From JBHIYN01 sp041984235 (GTDB taxonomy: Bacteria; Pseudomonadota; Gammaproteobacteria; Ga0077536), in NCBI GenBank assembly GCA_041984235.1, contig JBHIYN010000002.1, positions 1 to 64,000 of the forward strand: DNA of 64,000 bases, read 5' to 3'. A program made the translations under genes and the position numbers. Each line of letters begins with the position of its first letter. Position 1 is the first letter of the stretch. The notes beneath the pieces are model-generated. The model did no database searches and was not told the origin of the DNA. It was given only the letters and a program-made list of their open reading frames with translations. Below are positions 1 to 7,818 of this stretch, piece after piece.

Positions 1-77
1 AAAAAGGGGACTGTCCCCGTATCCGCACAGGCTGCAAAGGGACAGTCCCTGACGCGATGGGGACTGTCCCCTTTTTC
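1..77. repeat. Palindromic GGGGACTGTCCCC repeat, copy 1
   Basis: Positions 1-50 hold a hairpin unit: five A, GGGGACTGTCCCC, about 20 unrelated bases, then GGGACAGTCCC. A second GGGGACTGTCCCC followed by TTTTT lies at 59-76. The two arms of the unit are reverse complements, so the RNA or single strand could fold into a long stem. The layout resembles REP-type elements. The array continues off the left edge of the window, so its true extent is unknown. Confidence 0.85.
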
Positions 78-113
78 GCTCGCGTGCTCACACGCACCCG
101 CCGCGCCATCCCG

Positions 114-168
114 AAAAAGGGGACTGTCCCCGTGTCCGTAGAAGCTGCAAAGGGACAGTCCCCTTTTT
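114..168. repeat. Palindromic GGGGACTGTCCCC repeat, copy 2
   Basis: Second full unit: AAAAAGGGGACTGTCCCC at 114-131 and its complement, ending in CCCCTTTTT, at about 150-168. The loop differs from that of copy 1 at a few bases, but the end CTGCAAAGGGACAGTCCC is shared. This is a direct repeat of copy 1, about 113 bp apart. Confidence 0.85.
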
Positions 169-242
169 CCACCAGTCCGTTGCAGACTTCATTCCGCGCT
201 TCGTTTTGCTTGCGCCGTGCGGACATGAATCGCGATGCCTCG

Positions 243-259
243 AAAAAGGGGACAGTCCC
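243..259. repeat. Half repeat abutting dmpO stop
   Basis: One arm (AAAAAGGGGACAGTCCC) of the same repeat family, lying directly next to the stop codon of the leftward phenol hydroxylase gene at 261. Read in the gene's direction it is CGGGACTGTCCCC followed by five T. It may serve as a transcript end, but as a lone half it has almost no loop, so terminator function is only a guess. Confidence 0.6.
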
Positions 260-260
260 G

Positions 261-623
261 TTAGTTTCCGACGCCGTGGAGGCCGTCGAGGCCGGGGGAA
301 CGGAACTGCACGTAGCTCATGTGCCCGATGCCGTTCTCGCTCAGCGACTTGTCGAGGTCCGGCTGCCAGGGTTGCTGGTCGAGCTGCCACTCACAGGCAT
401 CGAAGTCGAGCCGGGCGGTGTCGGGGTGCTGCGCGTAGTCGGGGCGGAACAGGTTCTCCAGGAAGTCGCGCAGCTTCATGTTCACCGGAGCACGGTAGGC
501 CGAAGGGCAGGCGAACATCAGGTGGCTCTGCCACTGGATGTAGAAGTTGATGTCGCCGCCGTAGCACTCCGCGCGGTTGGCGGAAGGAAAATCGTAGCTC
601 GGGCCGAGATGGCTGACTGTCAT
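261..623 (-). CDS. dmpO: Phenol hydroxylase component P4 (DmpO-like, gamma subunit)
   Basis: 120-residue protein matching the small gamma subunit (P4/DmpO) of multicomponent phenol 2-monooxygenase. It packs on the diiron alpha subunit in the (alpha-beta-gamma)2 hydroxylase in the cytoplasm. It begins MTVSHLGPSYDFPS and is rich in aromatic residues, as is usual for this subunit. It is the last gene seen of a leftward operon dmpK-L-M-N-O and starts 14 bp after dmpN. In the Pseudomonas dmp operon the next gene is the reductase dmpP. Here the stop codon runs straight into a repeat array and no reductase is seen before the window edge. The name rests on family recall and on position in the operon. 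Confidence 0.88.
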   Translation of the reverse strand: MTVSHLGPSYDFPSANRAECYGGDINFYIQWQSHLMFACPSAYRAPVNMKLRDFLENLFRPDYAQHPDTARLDFDACEWQLDQQPWQPDLDKSLSENGIGHMSYVQFRSPGLDGLHGVGN

Positions 624-637
624 GGTCGTGCTCCCGT

Positions 638-2167
638 TCAGGCTGCTTCGTCGGAGCTGGCGGACTTGTGCTTGTGCTGCCAGTCGTCCCAGTGCTGCTG
701 ATCGAGCGAGCCGTTGTATTCACCGGTGTCGCTCTTGTCGAGATGCAGCCATTCCGCGTACTCGAAGATGTTGGTCGCGCCGCCCGCCTCGCCGCGGTAA
801 ACCTGCTGCGGCGGGATCAGTGCCTGCACGTACTTCTCGGGCTCGCGGTTGAAGATGTCGGCGCAGCCGTCGGAGCAGCAATGATGCCTGGTGCCGTGCG
901 ACTCGACGATGCGCACGCTCTGCGTCTGCGAGTCGTCGGGCTCAGTGTAGAAGACCGGGATCTGGCACACCTGGCAGACCATGGGCAGGCGGTTGTTGAA
1001 GTAGCGTTCGCCGCGCTCCTCCAGCTCGCGCAGGTGCAGCAGGCGCGGCTTGTACTGCCTGTCGAAGGTCTCGCCGTACTTCTCGCTGAACCAGTCGAGC
1101 TCCTCGTCGTTCGGGATCCAGGTATGCAGGCCGAGCGCATTGCCGAACTGGTACAGGGTGGTCCACATCTCGTGGGTCAGGCGATGCTTCTCCTTGGCCG
1201 CGACCTCGTGGTACTTGGGCAGGCGGATGCCATAGCGGCCCAGGTCGTGGAACAGCGCGACGCCGTTCTCTTCCCAGTAGATCTCCCACGCCTCCTTCCA
1301 GCTCATGACCTTCTTCGGCAGCATGTAGTCCATCATCGTGCCGACCAGGCCGAGCAGGCGGTAGCCGCGCCAGAACCACTTGTCCAGCCACGCCTGCACG
1401 ATGGGCACGTTGTCCTCGTGCTGCTCGAGCATGAACTTGACCACCTCGAGGCCGAGCGTCATGTGGCGCGACTCGTCGGACTGCGCGGAGAAGCCGAACG
1501 TCGTCGTCGCCATGTCACCGTTGTAGGCGGCGCCGGAGACGAACGGCATGAACAGCAGGTTGGTCAGCACGTACTCGAAGGCGAAGGAGATCGAGGTCAC
1601 GAACTCGAACGGTCCGGCCGACATCGCGTCTTCGAAGAAGCTCTTCGGGATGGAGAGATACCAGGCACGGTCACGCATGTGTGCGAAGTTGTGCATGCCG
1701 GAGAAGAACTTGTTGTAGTGGCAGAAGGCGTGGAGCTGGGTCTGGGCGTGACGCAGCTCGTCGATCGACTGCATCTGGCAGGCCACGCGCGCGCCGGCGC
1801 CGCGGAAGGAGCGCGCGGCATGCGCGAACCCGCGGTGCGCCGCGTACTCCAGCGGCGTGATGCCCTGCAGCCAGATCTTGACCGCGCTCATGTAGCGCGC
1901 GTCGGAAATGTTGAGCTGGCCGTTGTTCTGCTGGAAGGCGTCGAGGATGGCGTAGAGCTTGCGCTCTTTTTCCGACTGGTATTTCCAGTAGGCGTCCATG
2001 GTCAGGCGGAACGGGTCCTCCCACTTGTCCCAGTCGACGATCTTGATGCCTTCGTAGGTGTCATAGGGGAACACCTCGTCCATGGGCTGGTAGCTGGTCT
2101 CCCAGTCGAGCCCGCGGGTGAGCAGTCCGTACCGCTCCCTGAGGTTGAGTCGCTTAGTCTTTGCCAT
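638..2167 (-). CDS. dmpN: Phenol hydroxylase component P3 (DmpN-like, diiron alpha subunit)
   Basis: 509-residue catalytic subunit of the soluble diiron phenol hydroxylase, which converts phenols to catechols with O2. The six carboxylate/His diiron ligands can be placed: E107, E137 and H140 (DELRH), E198, E232 and H235 (DESRH). The two ExxH-type motifs lie in the four-helix bundle as in methane and toluene monooxygenases. The C-terminal third carries a Cys cluster (CQVC near residue 398, then HHCCSDGC), the zinc-binding YHS-like segment typical of DmpN. The length matches the family. The start MAKTKRLNLRERYG is the conserved N-terminus, with AGAGG upstream. It is downstream of dmpM in the operon. 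Substrate could be phenol or methylphenols; sequence alone does not decide. Confidence 0.95.
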   Translation of the reverse strand: MAKTKRLNLRERYGLLTRGLDWETSYQPMDEVFPYDTYEGIKIVDWDKWEDPFRLTMDAYWKYQSEKERKLYAILDAFQQNNGQLNISDARYMSAVKIWLQGITPLEYAAHRGFAHAARSFRGAGARVACQMQSIDELRHAQTQLHAFCHYNKFFSGMHNFAHMRDRAWYLSIPKSFFEDAMSAGPFEFVTSISFAFEYVLTNLLFMPFVSGAAYNGDMATTTFGFSAQSDESRHMTLGLEVVKFMLEQHEDNVPIVQAWLDKWFWRGYRLLGLVGTMMDYMLPKKVMSWKEAWEIYWEENGVALFHDLGRYGIRLPKYHEVAAKEKHRLTHEMWTTLYQFGNALGLHTWIPNDEELDWFSEKYGETFDRQYKPRLLHLRELEERGERYFNNRLPMVCQVCQIPVFYTEPDDSQTQSVRIVESHGTRHHCCSDGCADIFNREPEKYVQALIPPQQVYRGEAGGATNIFEYAEWLHLDKSDTGEYNGSLDQQHWDDWQHKHKSASSDEAA

Positions 2168-2206
2168 GTGTGCGTGCCTCTGTTCGGTCTGTCTCCCGGT
2201 TTCGCT

Positions 2207-2479
2207 TCACGCGCCCCAGGACAGGGTGAATTCGTCGTCGTCCTCGTCGATGTTGCCACCGAGCGAGATCAGGTTGATGTGGATTTCCTGCAGGTCGAAA
2301 TCGCGCCCGATCTTCTCCTCGACCGATTCGCGCCTGACCACCAGGCGTCCGGGGCAGTCGATCTTGACCATGCCGGGGGTCTCGTTGACCTCGGCGGCCG
2401 GGTTGTCCTCGACGATGGCCTCGATGATCGGCTGGGCGTCGGCGTTGTTCTGCAGGGCGATGAAAACCTTGTCGGCCAT
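2207..2479 (-). CDS. dmpM: Phenol hydroxylase component P2 (DmpM-like, effector protein)
   Basis: 90-residue cofactorless regulatory (coupling) protein that docks on the hydroxylase and is needed for full turnover, homologous to MmoB and TmoD. It begins MADKVFIALQNNADAQPIIEA and has the usual small, acidic, cysteine-poor make-up apart from one Cys. It lies 10 bp after dmpL, with a GGAGC ribosome site, and 39 bp before dmpN. Its position between the beta and alpha subunits is the standard K-L-M-N order. Confidence 0.93.
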   Translation of the reverse strand: MADKVFIALQNNADAQPIIEAIVEDNPAAEVNETPGMVKIDCPGRLVVRRESVEEKIGRDFDLQEIHINLISLGGNIDEDDDEFTLSWGA

Positions 2480-2489
2480 GGTGCTGCTC

Positions 2490-3488
2490 CTAGACCGTGA
2501 GGCCGGCCTTGGCCGCGCGCGCCATCAGCTCGTCGACCACGCCGTCGACGACTTCCGCGCCCTGGTCGCGGAAAGCGTACTCGGCGAGCGGACCGACGGC
2601 GCCCTGCACGCGCGGCGCCCAGTTCGCGATCCAGCCTTCGATCAGCGTCTTGTTCGCGTCCGACTCGGCGGCGGCGCGCTTGATCACGGCGTCGACCCAG
2701 CGCGTCGATTCGGCGTACCAGTCGACCATGAACTCCGAGAGCATGGAGAACACCGCCCCGCCGTGGGCGATCAGTTCGCGGTCGAAGCGGTCGAAGATGA
2801 GCGGGTGCACGGTGCCGTCGAGCAGGAAGTTCTGCACCACGAACAGCTCGAACCAGTCTTTCGTCACCATCGTCTGCTCGACCAGCGCCCGCATCGGCTG
2901 CCACATGGCGTCGTCCATCCATGCCTGCTTGGCGGCATCCAGGGTTGCCGGCTCGTTGCCTGACAACAGCAGGCCGATGCGCGAGATGTACTGCGCGACG
3001 CCGAGGTGATCCATCATGTGCATGGCGCAGGCCGAAGTTACCGGGCCACCGAAGCCATACGCCGCGATGTAGCTGTTGTTGGTATTGGCCGCCCAGGCGA
3101 CGTGGCGTACCGGGATGACGAGCTCGCGGACGCGCGTCTTCCACGCTTCGTCGATGTTGTCGAGCAGACCGCGCTTCTCGACGAAATCGAAGTTCTTCTC
3201 CTGCGAGTCCTGCTGCTTGCCGCGCTGGATGGTCCAGGTGCCGTAGTAATACTGGCGCGGGTCGACGAGATCGTCGAAGTCGTCCATCACGACCGCGGTG
3301 CGCCGCGGGTCGTAGAGCTCGTGCTCGGGATCCCAGGTCGGACGGTAATGGAAGTTGAGCTTGGGCTGCAGACCCCATACCGCTTCCTGGTAACGGTTCG
3401 GGTTCTTGTTCGGCCCCAGCTTCGCCTCGATGTGGTCGAAGGTGCGGCGCACCGGCTCGACGCTGGCCGTCTTCAGATCGATTGACAT
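2490..3488 (-). CDS. dmpL: Phenol hydroxylase component P1 (DmpL-like, beta subunit)
   Basis: 332-residue beta subunit of the hydroxylase. It has the four-helix ferritin-like fold of the alpha subunit but no diiron site. The opening MSIDLKTASVEPVRRTFDHIE and the block LNFHYRPTWDPEHELYDPRRTAV are characteristic. An in-frame start 11 codons upstream would run back into dmpK. ATG at 3488 is chosen because it sits two bases after the dmpK stop and matches the family N-terminus. It is translated as part of the tightly packed dmpKLMNO operon. Confidence 0.93.
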   Translation of the reverse strand: MSIDLKTASVEPVRRTFDHIEAKLGPNKNPNRYQEAVWGLQPKLNFHYRPTWDPEHELYDPRRTAVVMDDFDDLVDPRQYYYGTWTIQRGKQQDSQEKNFDFVEKRGLLDNIDEAWKTRVRELVIPVRHVAWAANTNNSYIAAYGFGGPVTSACAMHMMDHLGVAQYISRIGLLLSGNEPATLDAAKQAWMDDAMWQPMRALVEQTMVTKDWFELFVVQNFLLDGTVHPLIFDRFDRELIAHGGAVFSMLSEFMVDWYAESTRWVDAVIKRAAAESDANKTLIEGWIANWAPRVQGAVGPLAEYAFRDQGAEVVDGVVDELMARAAKAGLTV

Positions 3489-3490
3489 GC

Positions 3491-3760
3491 CTAATCCTCG
3501 TCCTCGGCGCCGTAACGCCATTTGCGTTCGCTTGCGTCTACCGCGCGGGCTTCCTCCTCGCTGAGGAAACGCACGCGATGCTCACGGCAGAAGTCGTTGA
3601 AGGCGGCGGGCGGCAGGGTCATCTCGAGAAACAGGCCGGGATCGCCGATCGAGAACTGGAACTCGACGAAGCCGTGGTGATTCTCGTTGGTGACACGCAC
3701 CAGCCGCTCGGCGTCCGCGCCGGCGCCACTGCGTGCGATGAACCGTGTGACCTCCCCCAT
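3491..3760 (-). CDS. dmpK: Phenol hydroxylase component P0 (DmpK-like, assembly protein)
   Basis: 89-residue first gene of the phenol hydroxylase operon. DmpK/P0 helps assemble the hydroxylase (iron loading) and is not part of the catalytic cycle. The segment FVEFQFSIGDPGLFLEMTLPPAAFNDFCREH is typical of the family. ATG is at 3760, about 25 bases after the predicted transcription start of the sigma-54 promoter at 3796-3811, so the 5' leader is short. The upstream GTCAGG is a weak ribosome site. Confidence 0.9.
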   Translation of the reverse strand: MGEVTRFIARSGAGADAERLVRVTNENHHGFVEFQFSIGDPGLFLEMTLPPAAFNDFCREHRVRFLSEEEARAVDASERKWRYGAEDED

Positions 3761-3795
3761 CCTGACTGCCTGTCCGTTGGATGCGCCCTGTATAA

Positions 3796-3811
3796 CGCAG
3801 TTACCGTGCCA
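3796..3811 (-). promoter_or_regulatory. Sigma-54 (-24/-12) promoter of the phenol hydroxylase operon
   Basis: On the minus strand the sequence is TGGCACGGTAACTGCG. The invariant GG and GC are separated by exactly 10 bases, and TGGCACG matches the -24 consensus. The -12 element (CTGCG) is weaker than TTGCA. It lies just upstream of dmpK and downstream of a DmpR-type activator gene, which is the arrangement expected for sigma-54 control. Confidence 0.85.
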
Positions 3812-3867
3812 GAACGCTTAAGTCGTTGTGCAAAAACGCAATCATTTCAGGGGCTTGGCTTATTGCG

Positions 3868-3883
3868 GCGCACCAATGTGCGC
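3868..3883. promoter_or_regulatory. Inverted repeat GCGCAC-N4-GTGCGC between dmpR and dmpK
   Basis: Perfect six-base arms with a four-base gap, extended by partly matching TTGCG/CGCAA flanks. It lies between the -24 box and the presumed activator site. It could be a weak dmpR terminator, a second protein site, or part of the looping region. No poly-T follows on the minus strand, so a terminator is not well supported. Confidence 0.35.
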
Positions 3884-3909
3884 AAATCGTAAGCCTTTCC
3901 GCGCGCTTT

Positions 3910-3926
3910 TTGATCAAATGGTCAAA
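3910..3926. promoter_or_regulatory. DmpR-type upstream activating sequence
   Basis: TTGATCAAATGGTCAAA is close to the known DmpR/XylR-family activator palindrome (TTGATCAATTGATCAA). Its centre lies about 130 bp upstream of the predicted transcription start, a typical distance for enhancer looping. It overlaps the last codons and stop of the dmpR gene, so the regulator gene carries its own target site. Confidence 0.75.
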
Positions 3927-5590
3927 TGCGGTTCGCCACGGCCTGGGTCGGCGCCGTGCTTCTTCAGGCGGTAAGCGAGCTTAGGCCGGCTGAGGCCGAG
4001 CAGGCGGGCCGCGGCGGAGAGGTTGCCGCCGGCGCGTTCGACCGCCCGTTCGAGCAGGCCGCGCTCGATCGCGTCCAGCGTCAGGCCTTGCTGGACGGCG
4101 TATTCGAGCAGGTTGTCGAGGCGCGCCTCGCCACTGCTGGCGGGCTCGGCCGGGCCCGCGCGCGGCGCGGGGATCAGGCTGGCCGTATCGATCGGCTCGC
4201 CGCTCGCGGTCAGGATCACGCCGCGCTCGACGAGGTTCTTCAGCTCGCGGATGTTGCCCGGCCAGGAATAGGCCGTGAGCGCGGCCATGGCCGCGTCGGT
4301 GACGCCGGGGAAGCGCTTGCCGTGCTGTACGCCGTAGCGTTTTACGAAATGATCAACGAGCAGCGGGATGTCGGCGAGACGCTCGCGCAACGGCGGAATG
4401 GTCACCGGGTAGGGGTTCAGCCGGTAGTAGAGATCGGCGCGAAAGTCGCCGGCCGCGACCGCCTGCTCGAGATCCAGGTTGGTCGCCACGATCACGCGGA
4501 CGTCCACCCGGCGGGTTGCGGTGTCGCCGATGCGCTCGATCTCCCCCTCCTGCAACACCCGCAAAAGCTTGGCCTGCGCGGTTGGTGAGAGCTCACCAAC
4601 CTCGTCCAGGAAGAGCGTCCCGCCATGGGCGCGCTCGAAGCGGCCGGGGCGCGAGCGACTGGCCCCGGTGAAGGCGCCCTTCTCCACCCCGAACAGCTCC
4701 GACTCGATCAGCTCTTCGGGGATCGCCGCGCAGTTGACCGCGACGAAGGGGCCGTTGGCGCGGGTGCTGAGATCGTGCAGCTTGTGCGCGAACATCTCCT
4801 TGCCGACGCCGGTCTCGCCGAGCAGCATGACGGTGACCTGGCTGGCGGCGACCTTGGCCAGCATGTCGTAGGCGGCCTGGAAGCTGACACTCTCGCCGAT
4901 CAGATCCTCGGCGCCGGCGTTCTCGCGCACCGAGTGGCGCAGCTGCTCGACCTGGGTCTGCAGCTCCAGCAGGCGGTCGGCGAGGCTTTCGGGGCGAAAA
5001 TACTTGAGATCGCGCTCCGCGTCGGGCCATTCGCCGGCAGGCTTACCGACGATGCGGCAGTGGCGATCGCCGCGGGCCGTGCACTCCACCTCGCGGAACA
5101 GCACCTGGGCGCCGAAGAGCTCGGAGGTGTAGCCGCTGGCGTAGCCGATCTGCATCCAGCACGCGGCTTCGGTATCGACGCCGTAGAGCTGGCGATGCAC
5201 CTCGGCTTCGAAGGAGTTCTCCCAGATGAACTCGCCGTCGCAAATGCCGCGCGCCACGTTCATCTCGAAACGCACCGGGCGCACGTTGACGATGCCTTCG
5301 AGGTTGTGCAGCTGCGGCCCGACCACGAAGACCTCGGAGTCGCTGGCGGTAGGAAACAGGCGGCGCGCGAAGACCGCGTCGCGGATCCCGGACGCGTGGC
5401 CCATGCGGGTCAGCACGCCACGCGCACGCTCGCGGCCCAGGGTGTCGATCAGCTCGCGCCGCAGCTCGCCCATGGCCTCGGCGTGGATCATGATCATGCG
5501 CTGCCGGTCGAGCCAGATCTGGCCGGAATCAGGCTGGAAGCGCAGGCGCGTGCGCAGCTCGCTCAGTGGCTTGAGATCGGCATCCGGCAC
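3914..5590 (-). CDS. dmpR: Phenol-responsive sigma-54 activator (DmpR/MopR/XylR family)
   Basis: 558-residue activator of the phenol hydroxylase operon. Domains: XylR_N/V4R sensor (about 15-210), linker, AAA+ sigma-54 interaction domain (about 230-460) and a Fis-type HTH at the C-terminus. Walker A is GETGVGKE (258-265), the sigma-54 contact loop GAFTGA is 305-310 and Walker B TLFLDE is 325-330. From what is known of MopR, phenol contacts H106/W134 and zinc ligands C155/E178/C181/C189 align, with a constant offset of 11, to H95, W123, C144, E167, C170 and C178 here. The phenol pocket is therefore intact. The start is GTG at 5590 with GGGGGAGG five bases upstream. It is transcribed in the same direction as the operon it should control. 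Confidence 0.94.
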   Translation of the reverse strand: MPDADLKPLSELRTRLRFQPDSGQIWLDRQRMIMIHAEAMGELRRELIDTLGRERARGVLTRMGHASGIRDAVFARRLFPTASDSEVFVVGPQLHNLEGIVNVRPVRFEMNVARGICDGEFIWENSFEAEVHRQLYGVDTEAACWMQIGYASGYTSELFGAQVLFREVECTARGDRHCRIVGKPAGEWPDAERDLKYFRPESLADRLLELQTQVEQLRHSVRENAGAEDLIGESVSFQAAYDMLAKVAASQVTVMLLGETGVGKEMFAHKLHDLSTRANGPFVAVNCAAIPEELIESELFGVEKGAFTGASRSRPGRFERAHGGTLFLDEVGELSPTAQAKLLRVLQEGEIERIGDTATRRVDVRVIVATNLDLEQAVAAGDFRADLYYRLNPYPVTIPPLRERLADIPLLVDHFVKRYGVQHGKRFPGVTDAAMAALTAYSWPGNIRELKNLVERGVILTASGEPIDTASLIPAPRAGPAEPASSGEARLDNLLEYAVQQGLTLDAIERGLLERAVERAGGNLSAAARLLGLSRPKLAYRLKKHGADPGRGEPHLTI

Positions 5591-5689
5591 GGCGGCCTCC
5601 CCCGCACGGCAGTTCGCGTTTTCGATTTCATCATATCGTCAAAAACGCCCCACCGGCAGGGCCGGCCCTCGGCCCGCGCCGGGCGCGGG

Positions 5690-6517
5690 TCAGCCGCGCA
5701 GGAAGCGCCGGGTGATCGCGGCGAAATCGTCCGCCGCCTCGACCATCGCCCAGTGTCCGCAGTGCGGGATGAGATAGCCCCAGGCCTGCTCGATCAGTTC
5801 CAGGAAGCGCCAGGCATTGGCCAGCGGTACGACCAGGTCGAGCTTGCCGTTGACGACCAGGGTCGGCGCGGCGACGCGGCGGATGTAGTCATCCGCGTAG
5901 TACAGCCCGCCCTGCTCGCGGATCCAGCCCATGATGGCGCCGTAGGCCGCGCGCGTCGCGGGCTCGATCGAGAGCGTATGACGGTACTCCACCAGCGCAT
6001 CGTCGATGACGAAGCCGTCGGCGGTCAGCGCCGCGATCAGGCGCCGCATGCCCGCCACCGTGAAGTCGTATTCCACGATCGGCATCAGCGCGGGTGACAA
6101 CGCGGCATTCAGGCCGGCGCTGCCCATCAGCACCAGGCGCGAGACCAGCTCCGGCCGCTCGACGGCGACGCCGAGCGCGGTCGCACCGCCCATGGAATTG
6201 CCGACCAGGTGTGCCGGGCCGGCATCCAGCGCGTCGATGAACGCCGCGAGATGACGGTTGCGCGCGGGCTGCGAGTAATCGAACCCGGCCGGGTCGGGCT
6301 TGTCGCTGCGGCCGAAGCCCGGCATGTCCAGCGCCACGATGCGGAACTCGCGGGCCAGCACCGGCAGGGTTGCGCGCCAGTTGCCGGTGGCATCGGCACC
6401 CGCCCCACCGCCGTGGATCAGGATCAGCAGCGGCGCGTCGGCCGCACCGGCCTCGAGGTAGTGCGTGCGCACGCCGTCGGCCTCGAGAAAGTTGCTGTCT
6501 GCGCCGGGAATGTTCAT
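5690..6517 (-). CDS. Alpha/beta hydrolase, meta-cleavage-product hydrolase type
   Basis: 275-residue alpha/beta-fold hydrolase. Catalytic triad: S108 in GNSMGG, D227 in NGKLD and H255 in HCGHW. The oxyanion segment HGGGAGADATGNW (35-47) is typical of C-C bond hydrolases (BphD/DmpD/CarC type) that cut ring-fission products. It is translationally coupled to the upstream Rieske oxygenase by an ATGA overlap at 6514-6517, so the two probably act in one pathway. The exact substrate cannot be read from the sequence. A plain esterase role is less likely given the context. Confidence 0.85.
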   Translation of the reverse strand: MNIPGADSNFLEADGVRTHYLEAGAADAPLLILIHGGGAGADATGNWRATLPVLAREFRIVALDMPGFGRSDKPDPAGFDYSQPARNRHLAAFIDALDAGPAHLVGNSMGGATALGVAVERPELVSRLVLMGSAGLNAALSPALMPIVEYDFTVAGMRRLIAALTADGFVIDDALVEYRHTLSIEPATRAAYGAIMGWIREQGGLYYADDYIRRVAAPTLVVNGKLDLVVPLANAWRFLELIEQAWGYLIPHCGHWAMVEAADDFAAITRRFLRG

Positions 6518-7707
6518 GCGACGGACTCCGTTTGCGGGCGCGGCGGATCGATATGCTCGGGCCGCTGGATGCCGCGCGCATGGCGCGCCGCCAGCTTGCG
6601 CCATTCGATGATGTTGCCGTCCGGCTCGAACAGCTGCTCCCGCAGCCAGCCGCTGTCGTCGGCATAGAACGGTTCGGTCGCCTCGCGCGCCCACACGTCG
6701 TCGTCGTTGAAGCCGTCCAGCGCCTTGGGCCGCCAGCGCTGTTCGAACTCGCTGTCGAACGCGGCCGCCTCGGCCGCGGAGGCGCAGTGCCTGCCGAGGG
6801 TCTGCAGGTACACGTGCCGGCTGCCGTCGATCGGCACGTACCACTCGAACTGGGTCAGCTCGGGCACCGGCCACGGCCGCACCCGCAGCACGCCCGGCAG
6901 CCACAGCGAGATGTCCTGCGGCACGCGGTTGCTGCCGTGCATGGCCCCGGTGAGCACGGTCTCGCCCTCGATGCGGCCTTCGAATACCGGGATCACGTGT
7001 TCCGGTGAGAAGTTGTCGAACACACCCTTGGGGCCGTCTTCCGCAACCTGGGTGACGAAGGCATGGCGGCCCTGCGGCTGCAGGCCGAGCGGCAGCGCCA
7101 GGTCGGCCTCCTCGATCAGCACCGAGTCCTTGTGAATGAAGATGTGGGTGGAATCGAAGCCGTTCTCCGCGCCGATGCGCCAGTTGGCCGCGACCGTGCG
7201 GCGCTTGCCGCGCACCACCAGGTCGTCGTCGAGGAAGCCCGGCGGCACGTCGTGGGCCAGCGGCGGCGGCTCGTAATCGGGGTCGCCGACGAACACGAAT
7301 ACCAGGCCCTTGGCCTCGCTGACCGCGTAGGTCCGGAGGCGGCGCTTGCCGATCACGGCGCTCGACTGCGTGCCGGCGATGTCACACAGCACGCCGTCGC
7401 TGAAGCGGTAGGTAAAGCCGTGATACCAGCAGGTGATGGTGTCCCTGGTGTAGCACTCGACCTTGCGCGAAAGCGGCACACCACGGTGGACGCAGCGATC
7501 CTTGAGTGCGTGGACGACACCATCGATGCGGCGCAGGACGATGTTCTCCCCGAGCAGGGTCACCGGCACCACCGCGCTCTCGGCGATCTCCGTGCTGAAG
7601 CAGGCCGGGTACCAGTGGTTGCGAAAGCCGTACTTGGCGGCAACGTAGTCGCGAGCGACGCGCACGCGCCCGAGTATGTCCGGATCGACGAATTCCTTCC
7701 CCGTCAT
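6514..7707 (-). CDS. Rieske non-heme iron oxygenase, alpha subunit (CarAa-like)
   Basis: 397-residue terminal oxygenase. The Rieske [2Fe-2S] ligands are C72, H74, C93 and H96. The mononuclear iron site includes D185, H188 and H192 in ENGFDSTHIFIH, with a later acidic segment FNDDDVWARE. Many stretches resemble the carbazole 1,9a-dioxygenase oxygenase CarAa (FRNHWYP, LLGEN, CWYH, DLALPLG, QFEWYVPID), so a homotrimeric oxygenase without beta subunit is likely. The start at 7707 is preferred over an ATG 22 codons upstream, because GGGGGGAGG lies just before it and the N-terminus then aligns with CarAa. An adjacent divergent ferredoxin could supply electrons. Substrate is unknown: carbazole-like or another aromatic/polycyclic compound. 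Confidence 0.9.
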   Translation of the reverse strand: MTGKEFVDPDILGRVRVARDYVAAKYGFRNHWYPACFSTEIAESAVVPVTLLGENIVLRRIDGVVHALKDRCVHRGVPLSRKVECYTRDTITCWYHGFTYRFSDGVLCDIAGTQSSAVIGKRRLRTYAVSEAKGLVFVFVGDPDYEPPPLAHDVPPGFLDDDLVVRGKRRTVAANWRIGAENGFDSTHIFIHKDSVLIEEADLALPLGLQPQGRHAFVTQVAEDGPKGVFDNFSPEHVIPVFEGRIEGETVLTGAMHGSNRVPQDISLWLPGVLRVRPWPVPELTQFEWYVPIDGSRHVYLQTLGRHCASAAEAAAFDSEFEQRWRPKALDGFNDDDVWAREATEPFYADDSGWLREQLFEPDGNIIEWRKLAARHARGIQRPEHIDPPRPQTESVA

Positions 7708-7760
7708 GACCTCCCCCCACGCGGCGCTTGATCGTGGCTGGCGCTGCGCTAGACTGACGA

Positions 7761-7775
7761 AAATGTCAGACATTT
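7761..7775. promoter_or_regulatory. Candidate GntR operator (perfect palindrome)
   Basis: AAATGTCAGACATTT is a perfect 15-base palindrome in the gap between the leftward Rieske gene and the rightward GntR gene. FadR/FCD-type GntR proteins commonly bind short TGT-N-ACA-like sites next to their own gene. A TTGACA reading leftward at 7785-7790 could be a -35 box for the Rieske-hydrolase operon. Confidence 0.6.
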
Positions 7776-7818
7776 ATATCACAATGTCAATTACTCCCGT
7801 GACCGGCGGTGCGGCAGC

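Noticed and set aside
1..260. Repeat cluster as a CRISPR array
   Set aside because: Units are irregularly spaced palindromes of unequal size and there are no uniform spacers or cas genes.
668..2500. Long open frame of about 610 codons on the plus strand opposite dmpN and dmpM
   Set aside because: High GC gives long antisense frames. It has low-complexity Val/Leu/Arg/Glu content, no domain, and lies fully over strongly recognised genes.
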